Below, piece by piece: positions 1 to 5,919 of a DNA stretch of 10,666 nt. Source of the DNA: Nocardioidaceae bacterium (GTDB lineage Bacteria; Actinomycetota; Actinomycetes; Propionibacteriales; Nocardioidaceae); the NCBI GenBank assembly GCA_013811715.1, contig JACCUS010000506.1, positions 1-10,666 of the forward strand. The letters run 5' to 3'. Below the pieces are notes generated by a model. It made no database searches, had not been told where the DNA came from, and saw nothing but the letters and a program-made list of their open reading frames with translations. The position numbers and the translations under genes are program-made. The stretch's first letter is position 1, and each line of letters begins with the position of its first letter.

Positions 1-1
1 G

Positions 2-622
2 GCCATGGCCGTCCCGACCGCCTGCGCCGCGAGCTTCGACGCGCCCACCGGCCAGGACTATCAGCCGGCCGTAGGAGTCAACGAGCGAAGTGGGCAGGTG
101 TACGCGATCAACACGCTGGTGGTGACCGACGGCGAAGGCCATGGCACCGTCGTCGTGGCCCTGGTCAACCAGCTCGACACCGCTGACGCCCTGCGGGCGT
201 TCTCGGTCAGCAACGACGACGACCCGACGTTGCAGGCCACGCCTCTCACCGATGCCATCCCGCTGCCTGCGAACGGCTCCGTGCAGGTCGGCACGACCGG
301 CGCGCTGCGGGTGCGCGGCGAAGACCTGCGCGCCGGCAGGTTCATCGACGTTCGCTTCGACTTCGCGAACGCCGAGCCGGTCGAGATCGGGGTGCCGGTC
401 GTCGAGGACACCGACGTGTACGCCGACGTGCCCCTCGGCCCTGTCGAGACGACGGCAACCACGTCTTCCGCGCCGCCGTCGACGTCCGAACCCCAGCCGA
501 CCCAGCCGACCGAGGCGCCGCCGTCGACCGAACCTCAGCCGACCCGGCCGACCGAACCCGAGCCGACCGAACCCGAGCCGACCGAACCGAAGGAGACTCG
601 CAGGACGGGATCCGCGGGCTAG
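2..622 (+). CDS. LpqE/DUF461-like secreted or lipoprotein with Pro-rich tail (5' partial)
   Basis: The reading frame is open to the left edge, so the true start and signal peptide probably lie upstream. An ATG at 5 is available but would leave no export signal. Counting from that ATG, Cys7 (context TAC) could be a lipidated cysteine, although Pro at -3 is atypical for a lipobox. Residues 20-145 look like one beta-rich domain: an opening GVNERSG-QVYAINTLVV segment, then alternating strands ending in DVRFDF and VEIGVPVV. This resembles actinobacterial LpqE-type lipoproteins, which share a PCu(A)C-like layout. Residues 150-200 are a low-complexity Thr/Pro/Glu tail with EPEPT repeats, likely a wall-spanning or disordered stalk. 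It converges on regX3 with a 22-nt gap. Family assignment is by remembered similarity, and no function can be shown. Confidence 0.6.
   Translation, partial: AMAVPTACAASFDAPTGQDYQPAVGVNERSGQVYAINTLVVTDGEGHGTVVVALVNQLDTADALRAFSVSNDDDPTLQATPLTDAIPLPANGSVQVGTTGALRVRGEDLRAGRFIDVRFDFANAEPVEIGVPVVEDTDVYADVPLGPVETTATTSSAPPSTSEPQPTQPTEAPPSTEPQPTRPTEPEPTEPEPTEPKETRRTGSAG
554..583 (+). repeat. tandem 15-nt coding repeat (EPEPT)
   Basis: Two perfect back-to-back copies of GAACCCGAGCCGACC encode Glu-Pro-Glu-Pro-Thr. Degenerate PT/EP units extend this tract back to about 490. Slipped-strand expansion would change the tail length in frame. Confidence 0.7.
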
Positions 623-644
623 CCTCCAACCCGAAGGCTTGGGG

Positions 645-1334
645 TCAGACGGTGATGGGCGGGTCGTACTTGTAGCCAAGGCCACGCACCGTCACCAGGA
701 ACCGAGGATTGGCCGGGTCCGGCTCGATCTTCGCCCGCAGCCGCTTCACGTGGACGTCCAGCGTCTTGGTGTCGCCGACGTAGTCGGCGCCCCACACCCG
801 GTCGATCAGCTGGCCGCGGGTGAGCACGCGGCCGGCATTGCGTAAGAACATCTCGAGCAGCTCGAACTCTTTGAGCGGCAGCCGAACCTCGCCGCCGCCC
901 ACCGTCACCACATGGCGCTCGACGTCCATCCGGACGTTCCCCGCCTCCAGCGTGGCAGGCGTCAGATCGGGCTCCAGGCCGCGCCGGAGCACGGCACGGA
1001 TGCGCGCCACCAGCTCCCTGGGGCTGTAGGGCTTGATGACGTAGTCGTCCGCACCTAGCTCCAGGCCCACCACCTTGTCGACCTCGCCGTCCTTCGCGCT
1101 GACCATGATGACCGGCACGGACGAGTTCTGCCGCAGCTGTCGGCACACCTCGGTGCCGGGCAGCCCCGGCAACATCAGGTCGAGCAGCACGATGTCGGCG
1201 CCGTTGCGCTCGAACTCCTCGATCGCGTCCGGGCCCGTCCCCGCCAACGCGACGTCGAAGCCCTCCTTGCGCAGCATGTACGCCAGTGCGTCGCTGTAGC
1301 TCTCCTCGTCTTCCACGACAAGCACCCGCGTCAC
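645..1334 (-). CDS. regX3: response regulator RegX3/PhoP-type (OmpR family)
   Basis: Cytoplasmic DNA-binding response regulator of 229 aa, partner of the histidine kinase encoded just upstream. The receiver domain spans residues 2-118. It has acidic pocket E8/D9, phospho-acceptor D52 (LLDLMLPG), switch Ser79 and conserved Lys101 (KPYSPREL). The OmpR-type winged helix follows at about 128-226, with the recognition helix near 188-204 (DTKTLDVHVKRLR). The start is GTG 1334, because the receiver fold begins immediately there and an AGGAGGAGG Shine-Dalgarno sits just upstream inside the end of senX3; longer upstream in-frame starts run antisense to no recognisable domain. GTG overlaps the senX3 TGA by 4 nt (GTGA), so the two are translationally coupled. 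In actinobacteria this regulator is activated under phosphate limitation and binds PHO boxes in pst, phoU and its own promoter. A candidate box lies at 2692-2708. Confidence 0.95.
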   Translation of the reverse strand: MTRVLVVEDEESYSDALAYMLRKEGFDVALAGTGPDAIEEFERNGADIVLLDLMLPGLPGTEVCRQLRQNSSVPVIMVSAKDGEVDKVVGLELGADDYVIKPYSPRELVARIRAVLRRGLEPDLTPATLEAGNVRMDVERHVVTVGGGEVRLPLKEFELLEMFLRNAGRVLTRGQLIDRVWGADYVGDTKTLDVHVKRLRAKIEPDPANPRFLVTVRGLGYKYDPPITV

Positions 1335-2617
1335 GAGGCCTCCTCCTGCTGGTGGGTGAGTCGTTGCGCGGGTACCGCGTCGGCGTGCGTCTCGGAGGCA
1401 ACTGAACCGAAGGCGGACGGAACGGTGACGACGGTTGGCGGATCTGGTTGCGTGGCACCGGGCAGCGAGGCGTCCGAACGACCCACAGCCTCGGACTCGG
1501 CCTGGGCGTACGTCGGCAGGGAGAGCGTGAAGGTCGAGCCCTCGCCCTCGACGCTCCACACCCGCACCTCACCGCCATGCGTGGCGGCCACGTGCTTGAC
1601 GATCGACAGGCCCAGACCGGTGCCGCCGGTCGAACGGGCCCGGGCCGGGTCCACCCGGTAGAAGCGCTCGAAGATGCGCTCCACCTCGGCCGCGGGGATG
1701 CCGACGCCTTGGTCGGTGACGACGATGTCGACCATCGAGTCGTTTGTGCGAGCTGCCACCGTCACCCGCGTGCCGGCCGCACTGTAGACCACAGCGTTCT
1801 CCACGAGGTTGCCCAAGGCGACTACGAGTTGTCCGCTGTTCCCCCGCACGTGCAACCCGCCCTCGCCGGCATACGAGAGGTAGACGCCCTTGTCGGCTGC
1901 GTCGACCCTGACCCGGTCGATCGCTCGATCGGCGATCACGTCCACCGCCACCTGGTCTGCCTCTTGCAACGGGTCATCGCCTTGGAGCCGGGACAGCTCG
2001 ATGATCTGCTGCACCAGCCGGGTGAGTCGCTCACTCTCGGTCCGCATCCGGGTCGAGAAGCGCTGGATGGCCTCGGGATCCTCGGCGGCCTCGCCCACGG
2101 CCTCGGCGAGCAGGTTCAAGGCGCCGACCGGGGTCTTGAGCTCGTGGCTGACATTGGCGACGAAGTCGCGGCGGATGGCGTCGACGCGGTGCGCATGAGT
2201 TCGGTCCTCCACCAAGATCAAGATGAGACGGCTGCCCAGCGGCGCCACCCGGGCCGCGAGGTGTACGGCGCGAGACCGGCCCCGTCGCAAGACGAGATCG
2301 TCTTCGCGGATCTGGCCGTCGCGACGTACCCGCCGTACCATCTCGAGGAGCTCGCCGACGGTGACCCGGGAACCGCTGACGAGTCCCATCTGGTGGGCCG
2401 GAGCGGTGGCCTTCAAGACCTCGTCGTCCGGGCCGACGACCAATGCTGAGGAACGAAGCACCGACAGCACCGCGGCCACGCCGTTCGGCACCAACGGCTC
2501 CGGCGCGGGCGGCACCCGTTGCTGGTCGCGCTCGCGCAGCCGGAAGACGAGAATGGTCACCGTACTCAGCAGCGCACCGATGACGCCGCCCAACAGGGCG
2601 GCGGAAGACGGTTCCAT
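1331..2617 (-). CDS. senX3: sensor histidine kinase SenX3/PhoR-type
   Basis: Membrane-bound phosphate-responsive histidine kinase of 428 aa. One hydrophobic segment at residues 7-26 is followed by a basic stop-transfer (RLRER). A PAS-like sensor region lies at about 45-140. Phospho-acceptor His158 is in the H box VSHELKTPVG, followed by the dimerisation helices. The ATPase domain has N box LVENAVVYS (271-279), G1 DQGVGIP (302-308), F box FERFY (316-320) and G2 GGTGLGLSIVKH (331-342). The tail from about 372 is acidic/Thr-rich and not conserved. All catalytic motifs are intact. It is divergent from phoU, as in streptomycetes and mycobacteria, where PhoU and Pst are thought to hold the kinase in check when phosphate is ample. 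ATG 2617 was chosen because the TM segment starts directly after it and a TANNNT box sits 7 nt upstream, with no Shine-Dalgarno. Confidence 0.95.
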   Translation of the reverse strand: MEPSSAALLGGVIGALLSTVTILVFRLRERDQQRVPPAPEPLVPNGVAAVLSVLRSSALVVGPDDEVLKATAPAHQMGLVSGSRVTVGELLEMVRRVRRDGQIREDDLVLRRGRSRAVHLAARVAPLGSRLILILVEDRTHAHRVDAIRRDFVANVSHELKTPVGALNLLAEAVGEAAEDPEAIQRFSTRMRTESERLTRLVQQIIELSRLQGDDPLQEADQVAVDVIADRAIDRVRVDAADKGVYLSYAGEGGLHVRGNSGQLVVALGNLVENAVVYSAAGTRVTVAARTNDSMVDIVVTDQGVGIPAAEVERIFERFYRVDPARARSTGGTGLGLSIVKHVAATHGGEVRVWSVEGEGSTFTLSLPTYAQAESEAVGRSDASLPGATQPDPPTVVTVPSAFGSVASETHADAVPAQRLTHQQEEAS

Positions 2618-2630
2618 AGGTGAGATAGTA
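2618..2630 (-). promoter_or_regulatory. putative leaderless promoter of senX3
   Basis: On the minus strand TACTAT (2630-2625) matches the actinobacterial -10 TANNNT. It is followed by exactly 7 nt and then the A of the senX3 ATG. No purine-rich Shine-Dalgarno precedes the ATG, so transcription probably starts at the first base of the start codon. No clear -35 hexamer was seen. Confidence 0.5.
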
Positions 2631-2691
2631 CGCGTGGCGACACCGAATGCTTGACTCGGAGAAGGCCGGTCTACCTGCAGTTTCGGCTAGA

Positions 2692-2708
2692 GTTCACGCT
2701 GCGTTCAC
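2692..2708 (+). promoter_or_regulatory. PHO box: two GTTCAC direct repeats, 11-nt period
   Basis: GTTCAC occurs at 2692-2697 and again at 2703-2708, exactly 11 nt apart and on the same strand. A weaker TTTCGG lies one period upstream at 2681-2686. Streptomyces PhoP binds direct repeat units of 11 nt with core GTTCACC, and the phoU/phoR-phoP divergent promoter is a known target. Relative to the predicted phoU start at 2753 the repeats cover -61 to -45. Relative to the senX3 start they lie at -75 to -91. This suggests RegX3 autoregulates its own operon and phoU from one site. Confidence 0.7.
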
Positions 2709-2739
2709 TCCCCTTCCATTGTGATTAGCAAGGGGTGTC

Positions 2740-2752
2740 TAGGGTTGTAGGC
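2740..2752 (+). promoter_or_regulatory. putative leaderless promoter of phoU
   Basis: TAGGGT (2740-2745) fits TANNNT and is followed by 7 nt and then the A of ATG 2753, the same geometry as senX3. No Shine-Dalgarno is visible. TTGTGA at 2719-2724 could be a -35, but the spacer is only 15 nt. That would suit an activator-dependent promoter with the PHO box just upstream. Confidence 0.5.
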
Positions 2753-3403
2753 ATGCGCGACCAGTACCAGCAACAGCTCGACAGCATCCTCACCGAACTC
2801 GTGGAGATGACCGGCTTCGTGCGGGCAGCCCTCAGCCAGGCCACCGAAGCGCTGCTCGAAGCAGACCTCACCACCGCTGAGACCGTGATCACCGGCGATC
2901 TGGCGATCGACGATGCGCGCGAACGGATCGAGGACGAGAGCTTCGAGATCCTCGCGCGGCAGGCGCCGGTGGCCGGAGACCTCCGGATGCTTGTCGCCTC
3001 GTTGCGCATGGTCGCCGACCTCGAGCGGATGGGCGACCTGGCCGTGCACATCGCCAAGGTCGCCAGGCTGCGGTATCCGACCAGGGCAGTCCCCGAGGTC
3101 TTGGTGCCGACCATCCAGTTCATGGCCGAGACCGCCGACCAGATGATCGCGTCCGCCGCCGAGATCGTCGCCACCCGTGACGTCAACGCCGCCCGCGAAC
3201 TGGAGTCCGCCGACGACGACATGGACAAGCTGCGCACCTCGATGTTCCGCATCTTGCTCGGCGACGACTGGTCCGACGGCGTTGAGCCTGCGGTCGACAT
3301 GGCCCTACTGGGGCGCTACTACGAGCGCATCGGCGATCATGCGGTGTCGATGGGTCGCCGGATCGTCTTCTTGGTGACCGGGCATCACCCGGCGCACGTC
3401 TGA
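2753..3403 (+). CDS. phoU: phosphate transport/signalling regulator PhoU
   Basis: All-helical cytoplasmic PhoU protein of 216 aa, the usual length, made of two tandem three-helix PhoU repeats. The paired metal-binding motifs are visible: ERMGDLAVHIAK in the first half and YYERIGDHAVSMGRR in the second. The N-terminus MRDQYQQQLDSI is typical of the family, so ATG 2753 is preferred over the in-frame GTG 2735, which would add six residues and run through the predicted -10 box. PhoU links the Pst transporter to the SenX3/PhoR kinase and damps the phosphate-starvation response. Its divergent placement from senX3-regX3 across a PHO box fits this. No pst genes lie in the window. gpmA follows after 21 nt on the same strand. 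Confidence 0.95.
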   Translation: MRDQYQQQLDSILTELVEMTGFVRAALSQATEALLEADLTTAETVITGDLAIDDARERIEDESFEILARQAPVAGDLRMLVASLRMVADLERMGDLAVHIAKVARLRYPTRAVPEVLVPTIQFMAETADQMIASAAEIVATRDVNAARELESADDDMDKLRTSMFRILLGDDWSDGVEPAVDMALLGRYYERIGDHAVSMGRRIVFLVTGHHPAHV

Positions 3404-3410
3404 GCAGCCC

Positions 3411-3424
3411 TATACAGTCCCAAG
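3411..3424 (+). promoter_or_regulatory. possible start-proximal promoter of gpmA
   Basis: In the 21-nt phoU-gpmA gap, TATACAGT (3411-3418) contains TACAGT (3413-3418), a TANNNT match ending 6 nt before ATG 3425. No Shine-Dalgarno is seen, so gpmA may also be made from a leaderless transcript in addition to read-through from phoU. No -35 was recognised. Confidence 0.35.
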
Positions 3425-4180
3425 ATGACCGATACCTCTTATCGGCTTGTGCTCCTGCGGCACGGCGAGAGTGACTGGAACGCCAAGAACCTCTTCACCG
3501 GCTGGGTCGACGTCGGCCTCACCGAGAAGGGTCGGGGAGAGGCGGCCCGAGCAGGTGATCTGGTCACCGGAAGAGGCGTCCTTCCCGACGTACTCCACAC
3601 CTCGGTGCTGCGGCGGGCCATCCAGACAGCCGAGCTCTGCCTGGACGTCATCGACCGCTCCTGGATTCCGGTGCACCGCTCGTGGCGTCTCAACGAGCGG
3701 CACTACGGGGCCTTGCAGGGCAAGGACAAGAAGGCCACCCTCGAAGAGTTCGGCGAGGAGCAGTTCATGCGCTGGCGCCGCTCCTACGACACCCCGCCGC
3801 CGCCGATCGACGACACCGACGAGTTCAGCCAGTACGACGATCCGCGCTACGCCGAACTGCCCGACGAGATCAGGCCGCGGACCGAGTGCCTCGCCGACGT
3901 GGTGGACCGGATGTTGCCGTACTGGTATGACGGGATCGTCCCCGACCTGCGGACGGGCGCAACCGTGTTGGTCGCAGCGCACGGCAACTCGATGCGGGCC
4001 CTGGTGAAGCACCTCGACGGTCTGTCCGACGACGACGTGGTGGGGCTGAACATCCCGACGGGGATCCCGCTGCTGTACGAGCTCGACTCCCACATGCGCC
4101 CGGTGCGGTCGGGCGGGGAGTACCTCGACCCCGCCGCCGCGGCCGCCGCTATCGAGGCGGTGAAGAACCAAGGCCGCTAG
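3425..4180 (+). CDS. gpmA: 2,3-bisphosphoglycerate-dependent phosphoglycerate mutase
   Basis: Glycolytic/gluconeogenic enzyme that interconverts 3- and 2-phosphoglycerate in the cytoplasm through a phosphohistidine. At 251 aa it is the standard dPGM length. The phosphate-accepting His13 is in LLRHGESDWN, and the family segment NLFTGWVDVGLTEKG follows. Glu91 is in NERHYGALQGKDK, and the second catalytic His186 is in VAAHGNSMRALV. The C-terminal NIPTGIPLLYEL is typical, and the tail AVKNQGR matches full-length family members, so the repeat touching the stop codon has not truncated it. The neighbourhood gpm-phoU-senX3-regX3 is the conserved actinobacterial order. It converges on the DUF559 gene, with only the two repeat copies between them. 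Confidence 0.96.
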   Translation: MTDTSYRLVLLRHGESDWNAKNLFTGWVDVGLTEKGRGEAARAGDLVTGRGVLPDVLHTSVLRRAIQTAELCLDVIDRSWIPVHRSWRLNERHYGALQGKDKKATLEEFGEEQFMRWRRSYDTPPPPIDDTDEFSQYDDPRYAELPDEIRPRTECLADVVDRMLPYWYDGIVPDLRTGATVLVAAHGNSMRALVKHLDGLSDDDVVGLNIPTGIPLLYELDSHMRPVRSGGEYLDPAAAAAAIEAVKNQGR

Positions 4181-4213
4181 GGCCCGAACGGTTCCTGTGC
4201 GCTGTTCGGGCCC
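4180..4213 (+). repeat. palindromic repeat family 1, copy A
   Basis: This 34-nt unit has perfect 10-nt arms GGGCCCGAAC (4180-4189) and GTTCGGGCCC (4204-4213) around a 14-nt loop with core GGTTCCTGTG. Its first base is the last base of the gpmA TAG. The hairpin is strong but has no U-tract; it could still end convergent transcription. Copy B follows with a 51-nt period. Copies C and D near 5290-5374 are in inverse orientation. Confidence 0.85.
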
Positions 4214-4230
4214 TCGTTGCGTGGGCGCCA

Positions 4231-4264
4231 GGGCGCGAATGGTTCCTGTGCGCTGTTCGGGCCC
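4231..4264 (+). repeat. palindromic repeat family 1, copy B
   Basis: The 34-nt unit starts GGGCGCGAATGGTTCCTGTG and ends GTTCGGGCCC; only three positions differ from copy A (the 5th, 6th swap aside, arms are otherwise alike). The left arm is degenerate, so the palindrome is imperfect. It directly abuts the stop codon of the DUF559 gene (4265-4267), just as copy A abuts the gpmA stop. Confidence 0.8.
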
Positions 4265-5257
4265 TCACCTGGCCACCGGGAAGTGCCGCCGCCACTCGTC
4301 AGAGAGCCTGCTGGGCAGATCGGTGCAGCCGTGATCGCGAAGCGCGCCGTGCAGCCGGAGGAGGGTCTGGTCCGGGTGGCGAAAGAACCCCTTTGCTGTC
4401 ACGACGAGGAGGCGCCAGCCGAGCCGGTCGAGCTCCTCGCGGCGTTCCAGGTCGCGGTTCCATTGCCCGACGTCATGGGCATGCTGGCGACCGTCATACT
4501 CGATCATTAGTTTCAACCATGGGTAGCTCAGATCCATCCGGATCACCCAGTCACCGCCGGCGTCGCGGAGAATGCGGTTCACCTCAGGCTCGGGCAGCCC
4601 GGCAAGCACAATCAGCAAGCGCAGACGGGTCTCCATCGGCGAATCGACGCCCCGGCGCACGAGTGCGGCGGCTGTGCGTGCGCGGATCGCGCCCCGCTCA
4701 TGTGAGTTCTCTGCCCTGGCGCGGAGCTCTCGTTCCGTGGCGAGTCCCAGTCTGACAAGGGCGTCCCCCACGATCACAAGGTCGACCATGGACAGCACAG
4801 GGGCGAGCGCCAGGAAGGTATCGACGGCCGATGAAACTCGAACCCCCCGGACCTTTGTGACCCTGACGCATGATGGTGCAAGGTGGCTGCGAAGACCTCG
4901 CTGGCTACGACGGTCCTTCTGCTCGAACACGCTGACGTGTTCTTCCGCAGCGTGGGGCACAGGCAGCCTCAGGTGCCGGGCGGCGCTGAAATGGCTCGCA
5001 AACGCCGAGGGCGTGTGGAGGAGCAGCGCCGCCACAGTCCGGATCGGGTCATCGACCGGGACCCGTGAGTCGATGTAGACGCCCCGAAAGAGACGTCGGA
5101 ACCGTGACCCGCGAAGCATCTTGGGGGTAATGCCTGCCGCCAGCGCGTCACTGCGCTTGAACGGGCGGCGGACGTCCAACGCGCAGATGGGGCCGTAGCT
5201 GCCGCCGTCCGGCGGGGTTGTGGGCTCGGTGGTACGCATCGTTGAACGATGCAACAT
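4265..5257 (-). CDS. DUF559 domain protein, AbiEi-like N-terminus with Vsr-like nuclease fold
   Basis: Protein of 330 aa. The N-terminal part (about 30-65, FKRSDALAAGITPKMLRGSRFRRLFRGVY) looks like the winged-helix head of AbiEi-type antitoxin proteins. The middle region is helical. The C-terminal DUF559 domain (about 205-305) has E209 (SPMETRLR), D242, E253 (IEYDGRQH) and an RREELDRLGWRLLVVT core, consistent with a PD-(D/E)XK/Vsr-like nuclease fold. Such proteins are abundant orphans in actinobacteria, and their function is unproven. No AbiEii-like toxin is adjacent. It interrupts the gpm-YbjN adjacency seen in related genomes and is bracketed by inverted pairs of a palindromic repeat, suggesting acquisition. 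The start is uncertain: ATG 5257 has GAGAG too close to it, and ATG 5239 has no Shine-Dalgarno. A 17-nt palindrome lies across this start region. Confidence 0.8.
   Translation of the reverse strand: MLHRSTMRTTEPTTPPDGGSYGPICALDVRRPFKRSDALAAGITPKMLRGSRFRRLFRGVYIDSRVPVDDPIRTVAALLLHTPSAFASHFSAARHLRLPVPHAAEEHVSVFEQKDRRSQRGLRSHLAPSCVRVTKVRGVRVSSAVDTFLALAPVLSMVDLVIVGDALVRLGLATERELRARAENSHERGAIRARTAAALVRRGVDSPMETRLRLLIVLAGLPEPEVNRILRDAGGDWVIRMDLSYPWLKLMIEYDGRQHAHDVGQWNRDLERREELDRLGWRLLVVTAKGFFRHPDQTLLRLHGALRDHGCTDLPSRLSDEWRRHFPVAR
5236..5252. promoter_or_regulatory. 17-nt perfect palindrome at the DUF559 gene start, possible operator
   Basis: GCATCGTTGAACGATGC has 8-nt perfect arms around one central base. 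It spans ATG 5239 and lies just inside ATG 5257. AbiEi-type proteins are known to bind inverted repeats near their own promoter, so an autoregulatory operator is plausible. A short mRNA hairpin hiding the start is the alternative. Confidence 0.45.
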
Positions 5258-5288
5258 CTCTCGACGTAAGCGCGGTCGCTATCCACAG

Positions 5289-5323
5289 GGGCCCCGAACG
5301 GCGCACAGGAACCGTTTGCGCCC
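5289..5323 (-). repeat. palindromic repeat family 1, copy C (inverted)
   Basis: This is the same unit as copies A and B read on the minus strand (core CACAGGAACC on the plus strand), with one extra C in the GGGCCCC end, giving 35 nt. It lies upstream of the DUF559 start and starts 52 nt before copy D, one more than the A-B period because of the extra base. Confidence 0.8.
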
Positions 5324-5340
5324 GAGGACAACCCGATCAG

Positions 5341-5374
5341 GGGCCCGAACGGCACACAGGAACCGTTTGCGCCC
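5341..5374 (-). repeat. palindromic repeat family 1, copy D (inverted)
   Basis: 34 nt; its reverse complement matches copy A at 30 of 34 positions by hand comparison. It lies 14 nt beyond the stop codon of the YbjN gene, so it is also a 3'-end hairpin for the mshA-YbjN transcript. Confidence 0.8.
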
Positions 5375-5388
5375 CCGCGGTGACCGGG

Positions 5389-5919
5389 CTATTCGGTTCC
5401 GGACGGTGGGGCGCCGGACTCGAGCCAGCCGCGGAAGGCTTCGAGGTTCCGGGTCGACTCCCCGCGGCTCACGCGCCACTCCCACTCCTTGCGGATCGAG
5501 GAGGCGAAGCCGAGCTCGAGGATCGTGTTGAACGACTCGTCGGCGTACGACAGCACCGACCCGAGCAGCCGGTCCAGCTCCGCGGCGGTGACCACTTCCA
5601 GGGACAGCCGGCCGTCGAGGTAGATGTCGCCGTTGTGGTCGATCCCGAAGGCCACACCGTAGAGCCGCAGGTTGCGACCGAGCAGCCAACCGTAGACGCC
5701 CTCATGGTTCTCGTCGGGGTTGCGGCAGACGAATGCGTGCACCGCCATCGCGTGGTCGCCTACCACGATCTGGCACGGCGTCGACAGCTTGCGCTCACCG
5801 GGCAGCTCGAATACGAACACGCCCTCGCGGGGTTCCTGCGCGGCGACCTCGGCGTCAGCGAGTGCCCTTCGGATCGTGCCGATCGCAGCTGTCCGCGCCG
5901 AAGCCCGGCCATCGCTCAC
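5389..5919 (-). CDS. YbjN domain protein (mshA-linked, Rv0487-like)
   Basis: Protein of 176 aa with a single YbjN-type domain (about 20-150): a FVFELPGERKLSTPCQIVVGDHAMAVHAFVCR core, then GVYGWLLGRNLRLYGVAFGIDHNGDIYLDGRLSLE and a helical tail. This domain resembles the type III secretion chaperone-like fold. Function is unknown; the family is conserved next to mshA across actinobacteria (Rv0486-Rv0487 in M. tuberculosis). The GTG start at 5919 overlaps the mshA TGA by 4 nt (GTGA), so translation is coupled and no promoter of its own is expected. The persistent pairing suggests a role tied to mycothiol or redox state, but this is guilt by association only. No signal peptide or membrane segment is seen. 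Confidence 0.88.
   Translation of the reverse strand: MSDGRASARTAAIGTIRRALADAEVAAQEPREGVFVFELPGERKLSTPCQIVVGDHAMAVHAFVCRNPDENHEGVYGWLLGRNLRLYGVAFGIDHNGDIYLDGRLSLEVVTAAELDRLLGSVLSYADESFNTILELGFASSIRKEWEWRVSRGESTRNLEAFRGWLESGAPPSGTE

Noticed and set aside
621..644. Small stem-loops between the first gene and regX3 as a terminator
   Set aside because: AGCCT/AGGCT and CTCCAA/TTGGGG can each pair, but the stems are only 5-6 bp, compete with one another and have no U-tract.
1448..2449. 333-aa plus-strand open frame
   Set aside because: It is antisense to senX3, whose catalytic motifs are all intact. The frame is open because of high GC at third positions.
3410..4171. 253-aa minus-strand open frame
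   Set aside because: It is antisense to gpmA, which is full length with all active-site residues, and it has no recognisable domain.
4570..4590. GTTCACC inside the DUF559 coding region as a PHO box
   Set aside because: It is a single unit with no second copy 11 nt away and lies inside a gene, so it is expected by chance.
4174..5378. CCGC on both outer sides of the DUF559 repeat block as a target-site duplication
   Set aside because: A 4-nt GC-only match is meaningless at this base composition.
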